Shown here one piece after another: positions 17,353 to 25,719 of a DNA stretch of 64,000 bases (position 1 is the stretch's first letter; every line of letters begins with the position of its first letter). The position numbers and the translations under genes are program-made. The stretch comes from CAZMXP01 sp964570285. GTDB lineage: Bacteria; Planctomycetota; PLA2. The DNA lies in assembly GCA_964570285.1 (NCBI GenBank), contig CAZMXP010000009.1, positions 1 through 64,000 of the forward strand. Reading direction: 5' to 3'. A model generated the notes under the pieces. The model was not told the origin of the DNA. It did not search any database and was given only the letters and a program-made list of their open reading frames with translations.

Positions 17353-18489
17353 CTACATCTCAAGGATCTCGAGGACCGCCTGCGCGACATAGAGCCGGTT
17401 CCTTCTGGCATCGGAGACGCGGGCGACGATCCCCTCCGCCTCGAGGCGGTCCATGGCGCGCTGGGCGGTCGTGAATGCGACGCCCAGGCGCTGCGCGACA
17501 CCCCCGACCGTTGCGTAGGGGTTTTCGGTGAACAGTTCCAGCGCCCTCTCGGGGACCTTCGAGAGCGAATGGTCGAGGCGTTGTCGGGCGTTGGCAAGGA
17601 GATCCTCCAAACGGACGATGCGTGCAAGTGCATCGCTCGCCTGCTCCGCCACTCCGCGGAGGAAGTAGGCGATCCACTCTTCCCACTCGCCGCGCGCCGT
17701 CACGCCGAGGAGGCGTGAGTAGTACTCCTCGCGCTCGGCCTCGAAGAATGCGCTCAGGTAGAGGAGCGGCGAGGGGAGGATCTCGCGTTCCAGCAGCAGC
17801 AGGGTGATCAGGAGGCGCCCGACGCGGCCGTTCCCGTCGAGGAACGGGTGGATCGCCTCGAACTGCGAGTGGATCACGGCAGCGTGGACGAGCGGCGGAA
17901 GCGAGCGGTCGTGAAGGAATCGCTCCCATGCCCCGAGGCACTCCGTCAGCAGTTCGGGCGGCGGCGGAACATACGTCGCGTTTGCCGGGGTGCAGCCGGC
18001 GCGGCCAATCCAGTTCTGGCTGCGCCGGAAGTGGCCTGGAGTCGCGATCTCCCCGCGCACCCCCGACATGAGCTTCTCGTGGAGTTCCCGCACAAGCCGG
18101 AGCGAGAGTGGCAGGTCGCGCAAGCGATTCACGCCGTACTCGAGCGCCGCGACGTAGTTGGCTACCTCGCGGAGGTCCTCGGGATCGCCGCTCGCATACC
18201 CACCGGCCTCGGCGGCGAACAGCTCGCCCACGGTAGTACGCGTGCCCTCGATGCGGCTCGAGAGCACCGCCTCGCGACGCACGAAGGGCCGGATGAGAAG
18301 CTGCGGGTTTGGGAGACGCCGGCCCACGCCCGCGAGGCGGCCAACCGCGCGATCAGCCGCCGAGAGTTCGCCGACAAGCCTCGCGGTCCATTCGAAAGGG
18401 GGCGGCAGCGCCTCGGGCACGAAGGTCCAGATGCCCCCCTCGCCGCGCTGGCGGCGACCGTGCGGGCGGCGAACAGGCCGTGCGGTCAC
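17353..18489 (-). CDS. Fic family protein (AMPylase-type) with N-terminal inhibitory motif
   Basis: 378 residues. Fic_N domain (about 30-120) with the class II inhibitory motif SSRIEGT, then the Fic core (about 120-260) with the complete active site HPFLDGNGRVGR, and a C-terminal winged helix (about 300-378, ALELFTENPYATVGGVAQRLGVAFTTAQRAMDRL). The family mostly transfers AMP from ATP to target proteins; the N-terminal Glu holds the enzyme inactive. The target is unknown; the winged helix suggests autoregulation. GTG start with AAGGG upstream; an in-frame TAA lies just before it. Bracketed by two copies of one palindromic repeat and less GC-rich than its surroundings, hinting at acquisition. 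Confidence 0.9.
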   Translation of the reverse strand: MTARPVRRPHGRRQRGEGGIWTFVPEALPPPFEWTARLVGELSAADRAVGRLAGVGRRLPNPQLLIRPFVRREAVLSSRIEGTRTTVGELFAAEAGGYASGDPEDLREVANYVAALEYGVNRLRDLPLSLRLVRELHEKLMSGVRGEIATPGHFRRSQNWIGRAGCTPANATYVPPPPELLTECLGAWERFLHDRSLPPLVHAAVIHSQFEAIHPFLDGNGRVGRLLITLLLLEREILPSPLLYLSAFFEAEREEYYSRLLGVTARGEWEEWIAYFLRGVAEQASDALARIVRLEDLLANARQRLDHSLSKVPERALELFTENPYATVGGVAQRLGVAFTTAQRAMDRLEAEGIVARVSDARRNRLYVAQAVLEILEM

Positions 18490-18511
18490 AGGGCACCCTT
18501 GTTAGACGTTC

Positions 18512-18538
18512 CGATAATAGCGCTCCTTATTATTATCG
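18512..18538 (-). promoter_or_regulatory. AT-rich palindrome in the Fic promoter
   Basis: CGATAATA (18512-18519) and TATTATCG (18531-18538) are perfect inverted 8-mers 11 bp apart, in an AT-rich island that stands out here. On the minus strand TTGTTT and GATAAT are 18 bp apart around it, forming a plausible promoter. The palindrome would be a natural binding site for the winged-helix tail of the Fic protein; this link is inference. Confidence 0.5.
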
Positions 18539-18572
18539 ACTCGTGCGGTTATCGAAAACAACAAACAACCGC

Positions 18573-18659
18573 GGAGCCAGGCTCATTAGTTCCGCTCTCA
18601 CGAGATGGCGCCGGCGAGCAGGGTGGATTCGCCAGAGCGGAACTAATGAGCCTGGCTCC
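18573..18659. repeat. Long palindromic repeat, family 1, copy 2
   Basis: Perfect inverted arms of 26 bp (18573-18598 and 18634-18659) separated by 35 bp. The arms match copy 1 at 17245-17331 apart from a few bases (core CTCATTAGTTCCGCTC here). It is followed at 18660-18690 by two short direct repeats of GGCTCCGTCCTGCCG-type sequence, and the AlkC-like gene ends right there. Confidence 0.88.
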
Positions 18660-18690
18660 GTCCTGCCGTGGCTCCGTCCTGCCGTCCTGC

Positions 18691-19563
18691 TCACCGCGCA
18701 TGCTCGCGCAACCGCAGCGCCGCCGGCACGCCCTGCTTCGCGGGATGGCGCACCGCGTGGCGGATGAGCCACTTCCGCTCCGCCGACGCGCCCGCAAGCC
18801 AGCGCCCGCAGAGGTCGAAGGCGAGGGCGGGGTGGTCCTTCGCGATGTCGCCGATGTGGTTCGCCACGCTGCGGCGCACGTAGAGTTCGCTGTCGTCCTT
18901 CAGGGCCTCGAGGATCGGCAGCACGGGGCGCGGGTCCTCGATCAGCGCGGGGATCCGCCTCGCCCACGGGAGGCGCGGCCGCGAGCCTTCGGAGCAGAGC
19001 CTCCTCACATGAGGGTCGCTGTCGCGCGTCCAGAGCAGGAGTCGCCCGATCGTGCGCTCCGGCCAGCGGATCAGGAAGGGTCGCATCGAGTACTCCGCGC
19101 TGAAACGCCGCGTCAGTTCGTACTGCGCGCGCATCGAGACCTCGAACGGATCGCGCCCGCCGTTGTGCTCCGCATCGAGCCCGAAGGCGGCGACGAAACT
19201 GACGTGCGGCAGGTAGAAGAAGACCCCAAGCCCCATCCCCGCCGTGGCCGTCAGCGGCGGCGTCAGCGAGCGCAGCAGGATCTCGATCGCCTCTTCGTAG
19301 CGCCGCGGCAGGTGCGTCCTGAGCGCACGGGCCAGGTGGTGCCCGCGGTCGAGGATCGCGAGCGGCTTCAGCCCCTTCCGCGCCGACCGCCGGAAGGCCT
19401 CCTCATCGAAGCCGGGCGCCACGAGCCGGACGTTGTGCGCGAGGCAGTCGATCGCCTCCCGGTCGAGCAGCGCCGCGAGGGAGACCCCCTTCCCGATGGA
19501 CCGCGGGGCCGAGGGCAGGCGCGGGCGCACTCCGTCGCCCGGCCTCACGGTCCGCGCTGCCAC
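18691..19563 (-). CDS. DNA alkylation repair protein, AlkC-like HEAT-repeat glycosylase (short C-terminus)
   Basis: About 290 residues of HEAT-like helical repeats (LLDREAIDCLAHNVRLVAPGFDEEAFRR, YEEAIEILLRSLTPP, FSAEYSMRPFLIRWPERTIGRLLLWTRDSDPHVRRLCSEG, VRRSVANHIGDIAKDHPALAFDLCGRWL, ERKWLIRHAVR). This matches AlkC/AlkD-type 3-methyladenine DNA glycosylases that excise cationic alkylated bases. Compared with full AlkC it stops soon after the RHAVR repeat, without the Ig-like tail many members have; this may be a natural short form or a truncation next to the palindromic repeat. GTG start within the end of the preceding gene (19-bp overlap); a later GTG is possible. Confidence 0.75.
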   Translation of the reverse strand: MAARTVRPGDGVRPRLPSAPRSIGKGVSLAALLDREAIDCLAHNVRLVAPGFDEEAFRRSARKGLKPLAILDRGHHLARALRTHLPRRYEEAIEILLRSLTPPLTATAGMGLGVFFYLPHVSFVAAFGLDAEHNGGRDPFEVSMRAQYELTRRFSAEYSMRPFLIRWPERTIGRLLLWTRDSDPHVRRLCSEGSRPRLPWARRIPALIEDPRPVLPILEALKDDSELYVRRSVANHIGDIAKDHPALAFDLCGRWLAGASAERKWLIRHAVRHPAKQGVPAALRLREHAR

Positions 19564-19769
19564 CTGAACTGGATCTCCACCTCTTCCTCGCGCGCGCCCC
19601 GTTCGTGCTCGAGGCTGAGGCGCGCACCCGGCGGGACCGCGACCCTCTCCCCCGCGATCTGGATGCGGACCCGCCTCCCCTGCTCGATGCAGTCCGCGAG
19701 CCGCCGCAAGGTCGCGACGAAGCGCCTCGCCCCCACCCCCCGCTCCACATCGCGCTTTGCCCGCCGCAT
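19545..19769 (-). CDS. Amphi-Trp domain protein
   Basis: 74 residues. The ATG at 19769 has GGAGG seven bases upstream. The sequence (RFVATLRRLADCIEQGRRVRIQIAGERVAVPPGARLSLEHE ... EEEVEIQFRWQ) has the amphipathic helix, small beta sheet and conserved terminal Trp of the amphi-Trp family, whose function is unknown. It is cotranscribed with the AlkC-like gene, overlapping it by 19 bp. Confidence 0.7.
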   Translation of the reverse strand: MRRAKRDVERGVGARRFVATLRRLADCIEQGRRVRIQIAGERVAVPPGARLSLEHERGAREEEVEIQFRWQRGP

Positions 19770-19896
19770 GCGTGCCTCCGTCACTCGCTCCACGTTAGCC
19801 AATTCCGGCCCCGCGTCCTCGCGCCGCCTCACGCCGCGAGGACGGACCACGAAGGGGGAAGACACAAAGGCGCCTGCGTGCCGCGGGGCGCGCCCG

Positions 19897-19920
19897 ACCG
19901 CGGAGCCTGGCTCCGTCCTT
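19897..19920. repeat. Remnant of palindromic repeat family 1
   Basis: A single outer piece, ACCGCGGAGCCTGGCTCCGT, identical to the outer flank of the copies at 17245 and 18573 but without the ATTAGT-containing inner arms, as if the two outer ends had joined after loss of the centre. It lies in the 160-bp gap before the MoeB-like gene. Confidence 0.6.
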
Positions 19921-19928
19921 GGGCACCC

Positions 19929-21095
19929 CTACCTGCCCCCCGCGCAGAACCCCTCGTAGTCCACGTAGCCCGGGAACGCAACGCCCTCCGCGCAGTACCT
20001 GCAAGCGGGGTCGGCGGTCACCTTCAACTCCCTGAAGGTCGCCTGCAAGGCGTCGTAGACGAGCAGCCGCCCGTAGAGGGGCTCGCCCTGGCCGATCAGC
20101 AGCTTGATCGTCTCGACGGCCTGCAAGAGGCCGATCACTCCGGGCAGCACGCCTAGCACGCCGGCCTCGGCGCAGCTCTGCGTCATCTCCGGCGGCGGGG
20201 GCTCGGGGTAGAGGCAGCGGTAGCAGGGGGAGAGGCCCCGCCGGAAGACCGACGCCTGCCCCTCGAATCGGAAGACGCTGCCGTGGACGTTGGGCTTGCC
20301 GTGCTTCACGCAGGCGTCGTTCAAGAGATAGCGCGTCGCGAAGTTGTCGGCGCCGTCCACGATGACGTCGAAGCGGGGCACGATCCCATCGACGTTGGCG
20401 CTGGTGATCCGCTCGTCGAAGGTCTCGACCTTCACGAGCGGGTTCAGCTCCTCGATCGTGCGCTTCGCGCTCGCCGTCTTCTTCATGCCGAGCCGCGCCG
20501 GCGAGTGCAGGATCTGACGCTGCAGGTTCGACTCGTCGACGACGTCGCCGTCCACGATGCCGAGCGTGCCGACGCCCGCGCAGGCGAGGTAGACCGCCGC
20601 GGGCGACCCGAGCCCCCCCGCCCCCACCAACAGGACTCTTCCGGCCTTGAGCCGCCTCTGCCCGGCGACGCCGACCTCCGGAATCACGAGATGGCGCGCA
20701 TACCGGCGCCGCTCCGCCTCGCTCAGCCCGCCGCCGGGCAATTCGACCGGCAACCCCCCCTCCGTCCACGCCTTGAATCCGCCGGCGACGTTCCTCACAT
20801 CCCTATAGCCGAAACGCGCAAGCGTTTCGGCAGCGAAGAGCGAGCGGAAGCCCGTCTGGCAGAGGAGGAGCAGCGTCCGCCCCTTGTCGGGCAGTCGCGT
20901 CTCGGCCACGAGTTCGAGCCACCCCTTCGGGACCGAGAGCGCGCCCGCCGCGGTGCCGGCGGCGTTCTCCTCGCGCTCCCGGATGTCCACGAGCAGCGCG
21001 CCCCCGCGCGCGAGCGCCGCCGCCTCCGCGGGGGCGATCTCGGGGATCCGGCGCCGGAGCGCGTCGAGCAGTTCTCTGGCAGTCGTCTCGGACAC
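19929..21095 (-). CDS. moeB: Rhodanese-MoeB/ThiF fusion (sulfur-carrier adenylyltransferase)
   Basis: 388 residues. N-terminal rhodanese domain (about 1-110) with active Cys in LLLCQTGFRSLF; then an E1-like domain (about 125-388) with nucleotide site VGAGGLGSPAAVYL, Arg in SNLQRQILH, catalytic Cys in MTQSCAEAGVLG and two zinc pairs (CYRC ... CRYC). E1-like enzymes adenylate a MoaD/ThiS-type carrier; the rhodanese can supply sulfur. Most MoeBR proteins carry the rhodanese at the C-terminus, so the order here is reversed. No carrier gene is adjacent. GTG start at 21095, divergent from the DUF971 gene 19 bp away. Confidence 0.87.
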   Translation of the reverse strand: MSETTARELLDALRRRIPEIAPAEAAALARGGALLVDIREREENAAGTAAGALSVPKGWLELVAETRLPDKGRTLLLLCQTGFRSLFAAETLARFGYRDVRNVAGGFKAWTEGGLPVELPGGGLSEAERRRYARHLVIPEVGVAGQRRLKAGRVLLVGAGGLGSPAAVYLACAGVGTLGIVDGDVVDESNLQRQILHSPARLGMKKTASAKRTIEELNPLVKVETFDERITSANVDGIVPRFDVIVDGADNFATRYLLNDACVKHGKPNVHGSVFRFEGQASVFRRGLSPCYRCLYPEPPPPEMTQSCAEAGVLGVLPGVIGLLQAVETIKLLIGQGEPLYGRLLVYDALQATFRELKVTADPACRYCAEGVAFPGYVDYEGFCAGGR

Positions 21096-21114
21096 CGTAT
21101 AAGGATGGTAGACG

Positions 21115-21399
21115 ATGCAGATCAAACAGGCGGGCGCCGACGGGCTCTTCGTCCGGTGGGACGACGGCACCGAGAAGACCTTTCGGGTCTTCGACCTGCG
21201 CGTCGCCTGCCCCTGCGCGAACTGCGTCGAGGAGATGACCGGCGTCCGCCGCCTCGACCCCGCCCGCGTGCCGGCCGACGTGAAGCCGCGACGCATCACC
21301 AGTGTCGGGAACTACGCGATCCAGATCGTCTGGAGCGACGGCCATGACACCGGCATCTACAGTTTTGACTTTCTCCGTCGCCTAGGCGGCGTATCGTAA
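21115..21399 (+). CDS. DUF971 domain protein
   Basis: 94 residues (MQIKQAGADGLFVRWDDG ... VACPCANCVEEMTG ... GNYAIQIVWSDGHDTGIYSFDFLRRL). This is a complete single-domain DUF971/GBBH-like N-terminal protein with the CPCANC cysteine motif; the domain binds metal in larger relatives and stand-alone forms have been linked to Fe-S metabolism. AAGGA lies ten bases before the ATG. The next gene on this strand is topoisomerase I. Precise function unknown. Confidence 0.85.
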   Translation: MQIKQAGADGLFVRWDDGTEKTFRVFDLRVACPCANCVEEMTGVRRLDPARVPADVKPRRITSVGNYAIQIVWSDGHDTGIYSFDFLRRLGGVS

Positions 21400-21508
21400 G
21401 TGGTTATGGGAACACGACTTACGTCCGCGCTTGCACCCGGGTCCACAATAGTGGGCCCCCCGGTCTGTGCCGGAGGCCCGTCCCGCACCGATTGAAACCG
21501 CTAGATCC

Positions 21509-23839
21509 ATGGCCGCGAAGAAGAAGAAGACGACGACCGCGAAGAAGAGCTCCCAGCGGAAGGCGACGGCCCCCGACGAGGGTGCGGAGCCGGCCCCCGA
21601 GGCCCCCTCCGATCGCCCGAAGGGCAAGAAGTCGCTCGTCATCGTGGAGTCGCCCGCCAAGGCGAGGACGATCACGAAGTACCTCGGCAGGGGCTACCTC
21701 GTGCGCCACTCCCTCGGCCACGTGCGCGACCTGCCGAAGTCGCGGCTCGGCGTCGACGTGGACAACGCCTTCGAGCCCAAGTACCTGACGCTGCGCGACC
21801 GGAAGCAGGTCCTCGACGACCTCAAGAAGGCGCTCAAGGAGTGCGACACCGTCTACCTCGCGACCGACCCCGACCGCGAGGGCGAGGCGATCGCGTGGCA
21901 CTTGCAGGAGGCGCTCAAGCTCCCCGAAGGGAGCGCGCACCGCGTGACGACCAACGAGATCACGAAGCGCGGCATCCTGCACGCGATCGAGAACCCGCGC
22001 AAGATCGATGCCAACCTCGTCAACGCGCAGCAGGCGCGCCGCATCCTCGACCGCATCGTCGGCTACAAGCTCTCGCCGCTGCTGTGGGAGAAGGTCGCGC
22101 GCAACCTGTCGGCGGGGCGCGTGCAGAGCGTCGCCGTGCTGCTGATCAGCGACCGCGAGCGCGAGATCCGCGCGTTCGTGCCCGAGGAGTACTGGAAGAT
22201 CTGGCAGACCGTCGAGGCGGGCGGCGGGAAGTTCGACGTGCACCTGAAGCGGCGCGACGGCGAGAACTTCGAGCCGACCCACGAGGCGGAGGCGAAGGAG
22301 GTCGTCGCGCACCTGAAGGCGGGCGCCTGGCGCCTCTCCGCCGTCGAGCACCGGCGCAAGACCGAGCGTCCCGCGCCGCCGTTCAAGACCTCGACGCTGC
22401 AGCAGGCCGCCGCGAACACGCTGCGCTTCGCCGCGCGTCGCACGATGCGCCTCGCCCAGCAGCTCTACGAAGGGGTCGAGATCGGCGAGGAGGGCAGCGC
22501 GGGCCTCATCACCTACATGAGGACCGACAGCTTCAACATCAGCAACGACGCGCTCGACGAGGTGCGCGGGTTCATCCCCGGCCGCTACGGCCCGCAGTAC
22601 CTGCCCGAGAAGCCCAACCGCTACCGCGCGGGCAAGTCGGCGCAGGAGGCGCACGAGGCGATCCGCCCGACCTCCGCGCTGCGCACGCCCGAGCGCATGA
22701 AGAAGTACCTCGACAAGGACCAGCTCCGGCTCTACGAGCTGATCTGGCGGCGGTTCGTCGCGTCGCAGATGACGCCCGCGATCTTCGACATCACCGACGT
22801 CTCGGTGGAGTCGAAGTCGGAGCGGACCTACGAGCTGAGGGTCCAGGGCAAGACGGGCGTCTTCGACGGCTACCAGAAGGTGTGGGGGGCGCGGGGGGAC
22901 GAGGTGGTGCTGCCGCCGCTCGAGATGGGCACCCCCGTGTCGCCCGTCGGCGACCCCAACGCGCAGCAGAACTTCACGAAGCCGCCGGCGCGCTACACCG
23001 AGGCGACGCTCGTGAAGGCGCTCGAGAAGCAGGGCATCGGGCGGCCCTCGACCTACGCGTCGATCATCTCGACGATCCAGGACCGCGGCTACGTCTACCA
23101 GGAGGAGCGGAAGTTCCACTCGAGCGAGCTCGGCGACCTCGTCACCGACATGCTGCGCCCCTACTTCCCCGAGATCATGGACGTGAAGTTCACCGCCGGC
23201 ATGGAGAGCCGCCTCGACGAGATCGAGGGGGGCTCCGCCGACTGGGTGACGGTGCTGCGCGACTTCTATTCGGCCTTCTCGGGCGACATCGAGAAGGCGC
23301 AGGAGCAGATGAAGAACCTGCGCAAGGAGCCGAAGAAGGCGGAGAAGCCCTGCCCGAACTGCGGCAAGGAGATGTTCTACCGCTGGCGCGGCGCGTCGAA
23401 GTACATCGCCTGCGTCGACTACCCGGAGTGCAAGACGACGGTCGCGCTGAACCGGGACGGCACCGAGAAGCTGAAGATCGTCACCGACCACCTCTGCGAC
23501 AAGTGCCAGAGCCCGATGATCCTGCGGCAGGGCCGCTTCGGGAAGTTCCTCGCCTGCTCGAAGTACCCCGAGTGCAAGTCGACGCTCAGCGTGGACAAGG
23601 ACGGCAACCCGGTCCGCCCGGAGAAGTGGCCCGAGCCCTGCCCGGAGTGCGGCAAGCCGATGATCGTCCGCCGCGGCCGCCGCGGGAGGTTCATCGCCTG
23701 CACCGGCTACCCCGAGTGCAAGAAGACGCTGCCCTTCAAGGGCAAGGCCGAGGAGCCCCCGCCGGAGGCGGTCCACGAGACGGCGCCGCCCGACGCCGAC
23801 GGCGACGGCGACGCGCCCGCAGACGCCGACGGCGAGTGA
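21509..23839 (+). CDS. topA: DNA topoisomerase I
   Basis: 776 residues. A Lys-rich N-terminus (about 1-45) precedes the Toprim domain (SLVIVESPAKARTI ... YLATDPDREGEAIAWHL), then the type IA core with the active Tyr in LITYMRTDS near residue 335 and RYTEATLVKALEKQGIGRPSTYA. Three C-terminal zinc ribbons follow (CPNCGKEM, CDKCQSPM and CPECGKPM, each with a downstream C-YPEC half), then an acidic DADGDGDAP tail. It relaxes negative supercoils by cleaving one strand. The ATG at 21509 gives the usual basic N-terminus; no strong ribosome site is seen. The gap before it (21400-21508) contains the small inverted repeat CGTAAGT ... ACTTACG. Confidence 0.96.
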   Translation: MAAKKKKTTTAKKSSQRKATAPDEGAEPAPEAPSDRPKGKKSLVIVESPAKARTITKYLGRGYLVRHSLGHVRDLPKSRLGVDVDNAFEPKYLTLRDRKQVLDDLKKALKECDTVYLATDPDREGEAIAWHLQEALKLPEGSAHRVTTNEITKRGILHAIENPRKIDANLVNAQQARRILDRIVGYKLSPLLWEKVARNLSAGRVQSVAVLLISDREREIRAFVPEEYWKIWQTVEAGGGKFDVHLKRRDGENFEPTHEAEAKEVVAHLKAGAWRLSAVEHRRKTERPAPPFKTSTLQQAAANTLRFAARRTMRLAQQLYEGVEIGEEGSAGLITYMRTDSFNISNDALDEVRGFIPGRYGPQYLPEKPNRYRAGKSAQEAHEAIRPTSALRTPERMKKYLDKDQLRLYELIWRRFVASQMTPAIFDITDVSVESKSERTYELRVQGKTGVFDGYQKVWGARGDEVVLPPLEMGTPVSPVGDPNAQQNFTKPPARYTEATLVKALEKQGIGRPSTYASIISTIQDRGYVYQEERKFHSSELGDLVTDMLRPYFPEIMDVKFTAGMESRLDEIEGGSADWVTVLRDFYSAFSGDIEKAQEQMKNLRKEPKKAEKPCPNCGKEMFYRWRGASKYIACVDYPECKTTVALNRDGTEKLKIVTDHLCDKCQSPMILRQGRFGKFLACSKYPECKSTLSVDKDGNPVRPEKWPEPCPECGKPMIVRRGRRGRFIACTGYPECKKTLPFKGKAEEPPPEAVHETAPPDADGDGDAPADADGE

Positions 23840-23900
23840 TTGCGCCTGGGCTTGGGAGGCGCGGCGCGGTGGACCACAGCCTTCGTCTTTCGGCTGAAAG

Positions 23901-24005
23901 AAGGAACCCAGGAACCTAGGAACCTAGGAAAGGGCGCCCTCGATCCATCCGAGCCCCGGGATGCTCCCCTTCCCTCTCATGGGTTCCTCCCTTCCTGGGT
24001 TCCTT
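23901..24005. repeat. Inverted repeat downstream of topA
   Basis: AAGGAACCCAGGA at 23901-23913 and its exact complement at 23993-24005, with further partly matching AAGGG/CCCTT and CCTAGG pieces inside, including a tandem AACCTAGG pair at 23914-23929. It is the only structure I see in the 305-bp gap 23840-24144 between topA and the convergent TPR gene; it may be a terminator region or a decayed palindromic element. Confidence 0.6.
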
Positions 24006-24144
24006 ATCAAATCCGATTCCCTCGGCCCTGATCGCTCGCACTCCATGCCCGCAGAGTCCTCGCCGCTTGCGCGAATCCCGACGAGTCACTGAATTCGAGC
24101 GGGGAGGACGAATCCGTCGCTCCCGCCCGCCATCGTCGCCCCTC

Positions 24145-25710
24145 CTACCCGTCCGCGGGGGTGCGGCAGAAGCAGGAGGCGGCGAGTTCGGTGTCGGCCT
24201 CCCCCCAGGCCCCCTCGAATCGCGCATCGACCGCGGCGGCCTCCTCCAGCCGGCCGAGGCGTCGCAGGCACTCCGCGAGCCCGTGCAGCGCCCAGCCGTT
24301 CTCGGGGTGGCGCTCGAGGTCGGCGACATAGACCTCCCTCGCCTCCTCGACGCGGCCCTGCTCGAGCAGCAGCGCGCCGAGCGCGTGGCGGACCGGCTGC
24401 ATCCAGCCCCAGGGCTCGTCGTACCTGAGCGCATCCTCCTTGGCGACGCCGTCGCGCAGGTGCGCGAACGCGGCGTCGAACTCCCCCCGGCGGTAGGCGA
24501 TCTCGCCCGCAACGAGGGACCCGGCGATCGCGAGGCTCGCGTGGACCGTGTTGTTCCCGACGACGGCGGTGGCCGGCACCGCCTTCGCGGCTTCGACGAA
24601 GGCGCGCTGCTCCGCCTCCGCCTCCCCGACGCGCCGCAGCGTCGCGAGCGCGGCGCAGCGCGCGTAGCGCCAGTAGGCGGTCGTCGCGCGGTAGTCGGCC
24701 GGCGGCGGCGGCAGGGCGAGGATCTCCTCCCACATGCCGAACCGGACGAGCACGCAGTAGTAGGCGCCGAGGAACGCCTCGAAGTAGTCGGGCATCGAGC
24801 GGAGCAGCTCCGCCGGGATGGCCGAGCCGATCTCGAGCGACGCGGCGACCGCCTTCCCCCGCTGCCCCCCGTACATCGCCGCCCACGCGAGGAAGTGGAG
24901 GTTGTGCGCGCGATAGAGCGTGTAGAAGCCCATCCCGCGCCCCTGCCTCACCGCCTCGCGGTCGATCGCGACCGCGCGCTCGTTGCACGCGAGCGCGCGG
25001 GCATAGTGTCCGAGGCGCATGTCGATGTGCGCCGGCATGTGCACGAGGTGGCTCGTGGCCCCCGCCCGCTCGCGCAGGCGGTTCGCGGCGTCGAGCGCCC
25101 TGCCCGGCGTCGGCGACGCCTCCATCGCATGGATGTAGTAGTGGCATGCGCCGGGGTGGCCGGGGTGCGAGGCCAGCACCGCCTCGAGCGCCGCGACGCA
25201 CTCCTCGGTGCCGGGCTGCGGCTTGCCGTCGGGCGTCCACTGGTCCCACGGCCGCAGGTTCAGCAGCGACTCGGCGAAGAGCGCGCCGACGTCCGCGTCG
25301 GCGGGATGCGCCTTCCGCACCTCGCGCATCGCGTCGGCGTAACCCGCGTTGTCGGGCGGGAAGGTCGCGTAGCGCTTCGCCAGCGCGGCGACCAGCGCGC
25401 GGTCGCGCTCCGGGAGGCCCGCCGCGTGCGCCTGCGCCTTCGCGATCCGCTCGCGGGCGATCTCCGACGCGCCGGCCTCCATCGCCGGGTTGTTGATGTT
25501 GGGGCCGAGCGCGAGCGCGTGCCCCCAGTAGGCCATAGCGAAGGCCGGGTCGGCCTTCGCCGCGCGCTCGAAGCACTCGATCGCGCGCTCGTGGTCGAAG
25601 CCGAAGACGCAGGCCATGCCCTCGTCGAACGCGCTCCTCGCGTCCGGCGGGCCCGCGAGGGCGGGGAGCGCGGTCAGCAGCAGCAGCAGGGCGGGGCGGA
25701 TCTTGCGCAT
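24145..25710 (-). CDS. Secreted TPR-repeat protein
   Basis: 521 residues with a signal peptide (MRKIRPALLLLLTALPALA-G) and many tetratricopeptide-like helix pairs (SAFDEGMACVFGFDHERAIECFERAAKADPAFAMAYWG; GRVEEAREVYVADLERHPENGWALHGLAECLRRLGRLEEAA). A Cys-His-containing centre (HPGACHYYIHAMEASPTPGRAL ... HMPAHIDMRLGHY) is a recognisable conserved block in this TPR family, so a metal or haem site is conceivable. No enzymatic motif. It is preceded by TAGCAT six bases before the ATG and no ribosome site, suggesting a leaderless message. Confidence 0.75.
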   Translation of the reverse strand: MRKIRPALLLLLTALPALAGPPDARSAFDEGMACVFGFDHERAIECFERAAKADPAFAMAYWGHALALGPNINNPAMEAGASEIARERIAKAQAHAAGLPERDRALVAALAKRYATFPPDNAGYADAMREVRKAHPADADVGALFAESLLNLRPWDQWTPDGKPQPGTEECVAALEAVLASHPGHPGACHYYIHAMEASPTPGRALDAANRLRERAGATSHLVHMPAHIDMRLGHYARALACNERAVAIDREAVRQGRGMGFYTLYRAHNLHFLAWAAMYGGQRGKAVAASLEIGSAIPAELLRSMPDYFEAFLGAYYCVLVRFGMWEEILALPPPPADYRATTAYWRYARCAALATLRRVGEAEAEQRAFVEAAKAVPATAVVGNNTVHASLAIAGSLVAGEIAYRRGEFDAAFAHLRDGVAKEDALRYDEPWGWMQPVRHALGALLLEQGRVEEAREVYVADLERHPENGWALHGLAECLRRLGRLEEAAAVDARFEGAWGEADTELAASCFCRTPADG

Positions 25711-25719
25711 CCGGCCATG

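Noticed and set aside
23840..24031. 63-codon frame after topA
   Set aside because: No ribosome site, no domain, and it runs across the inverted repeat.
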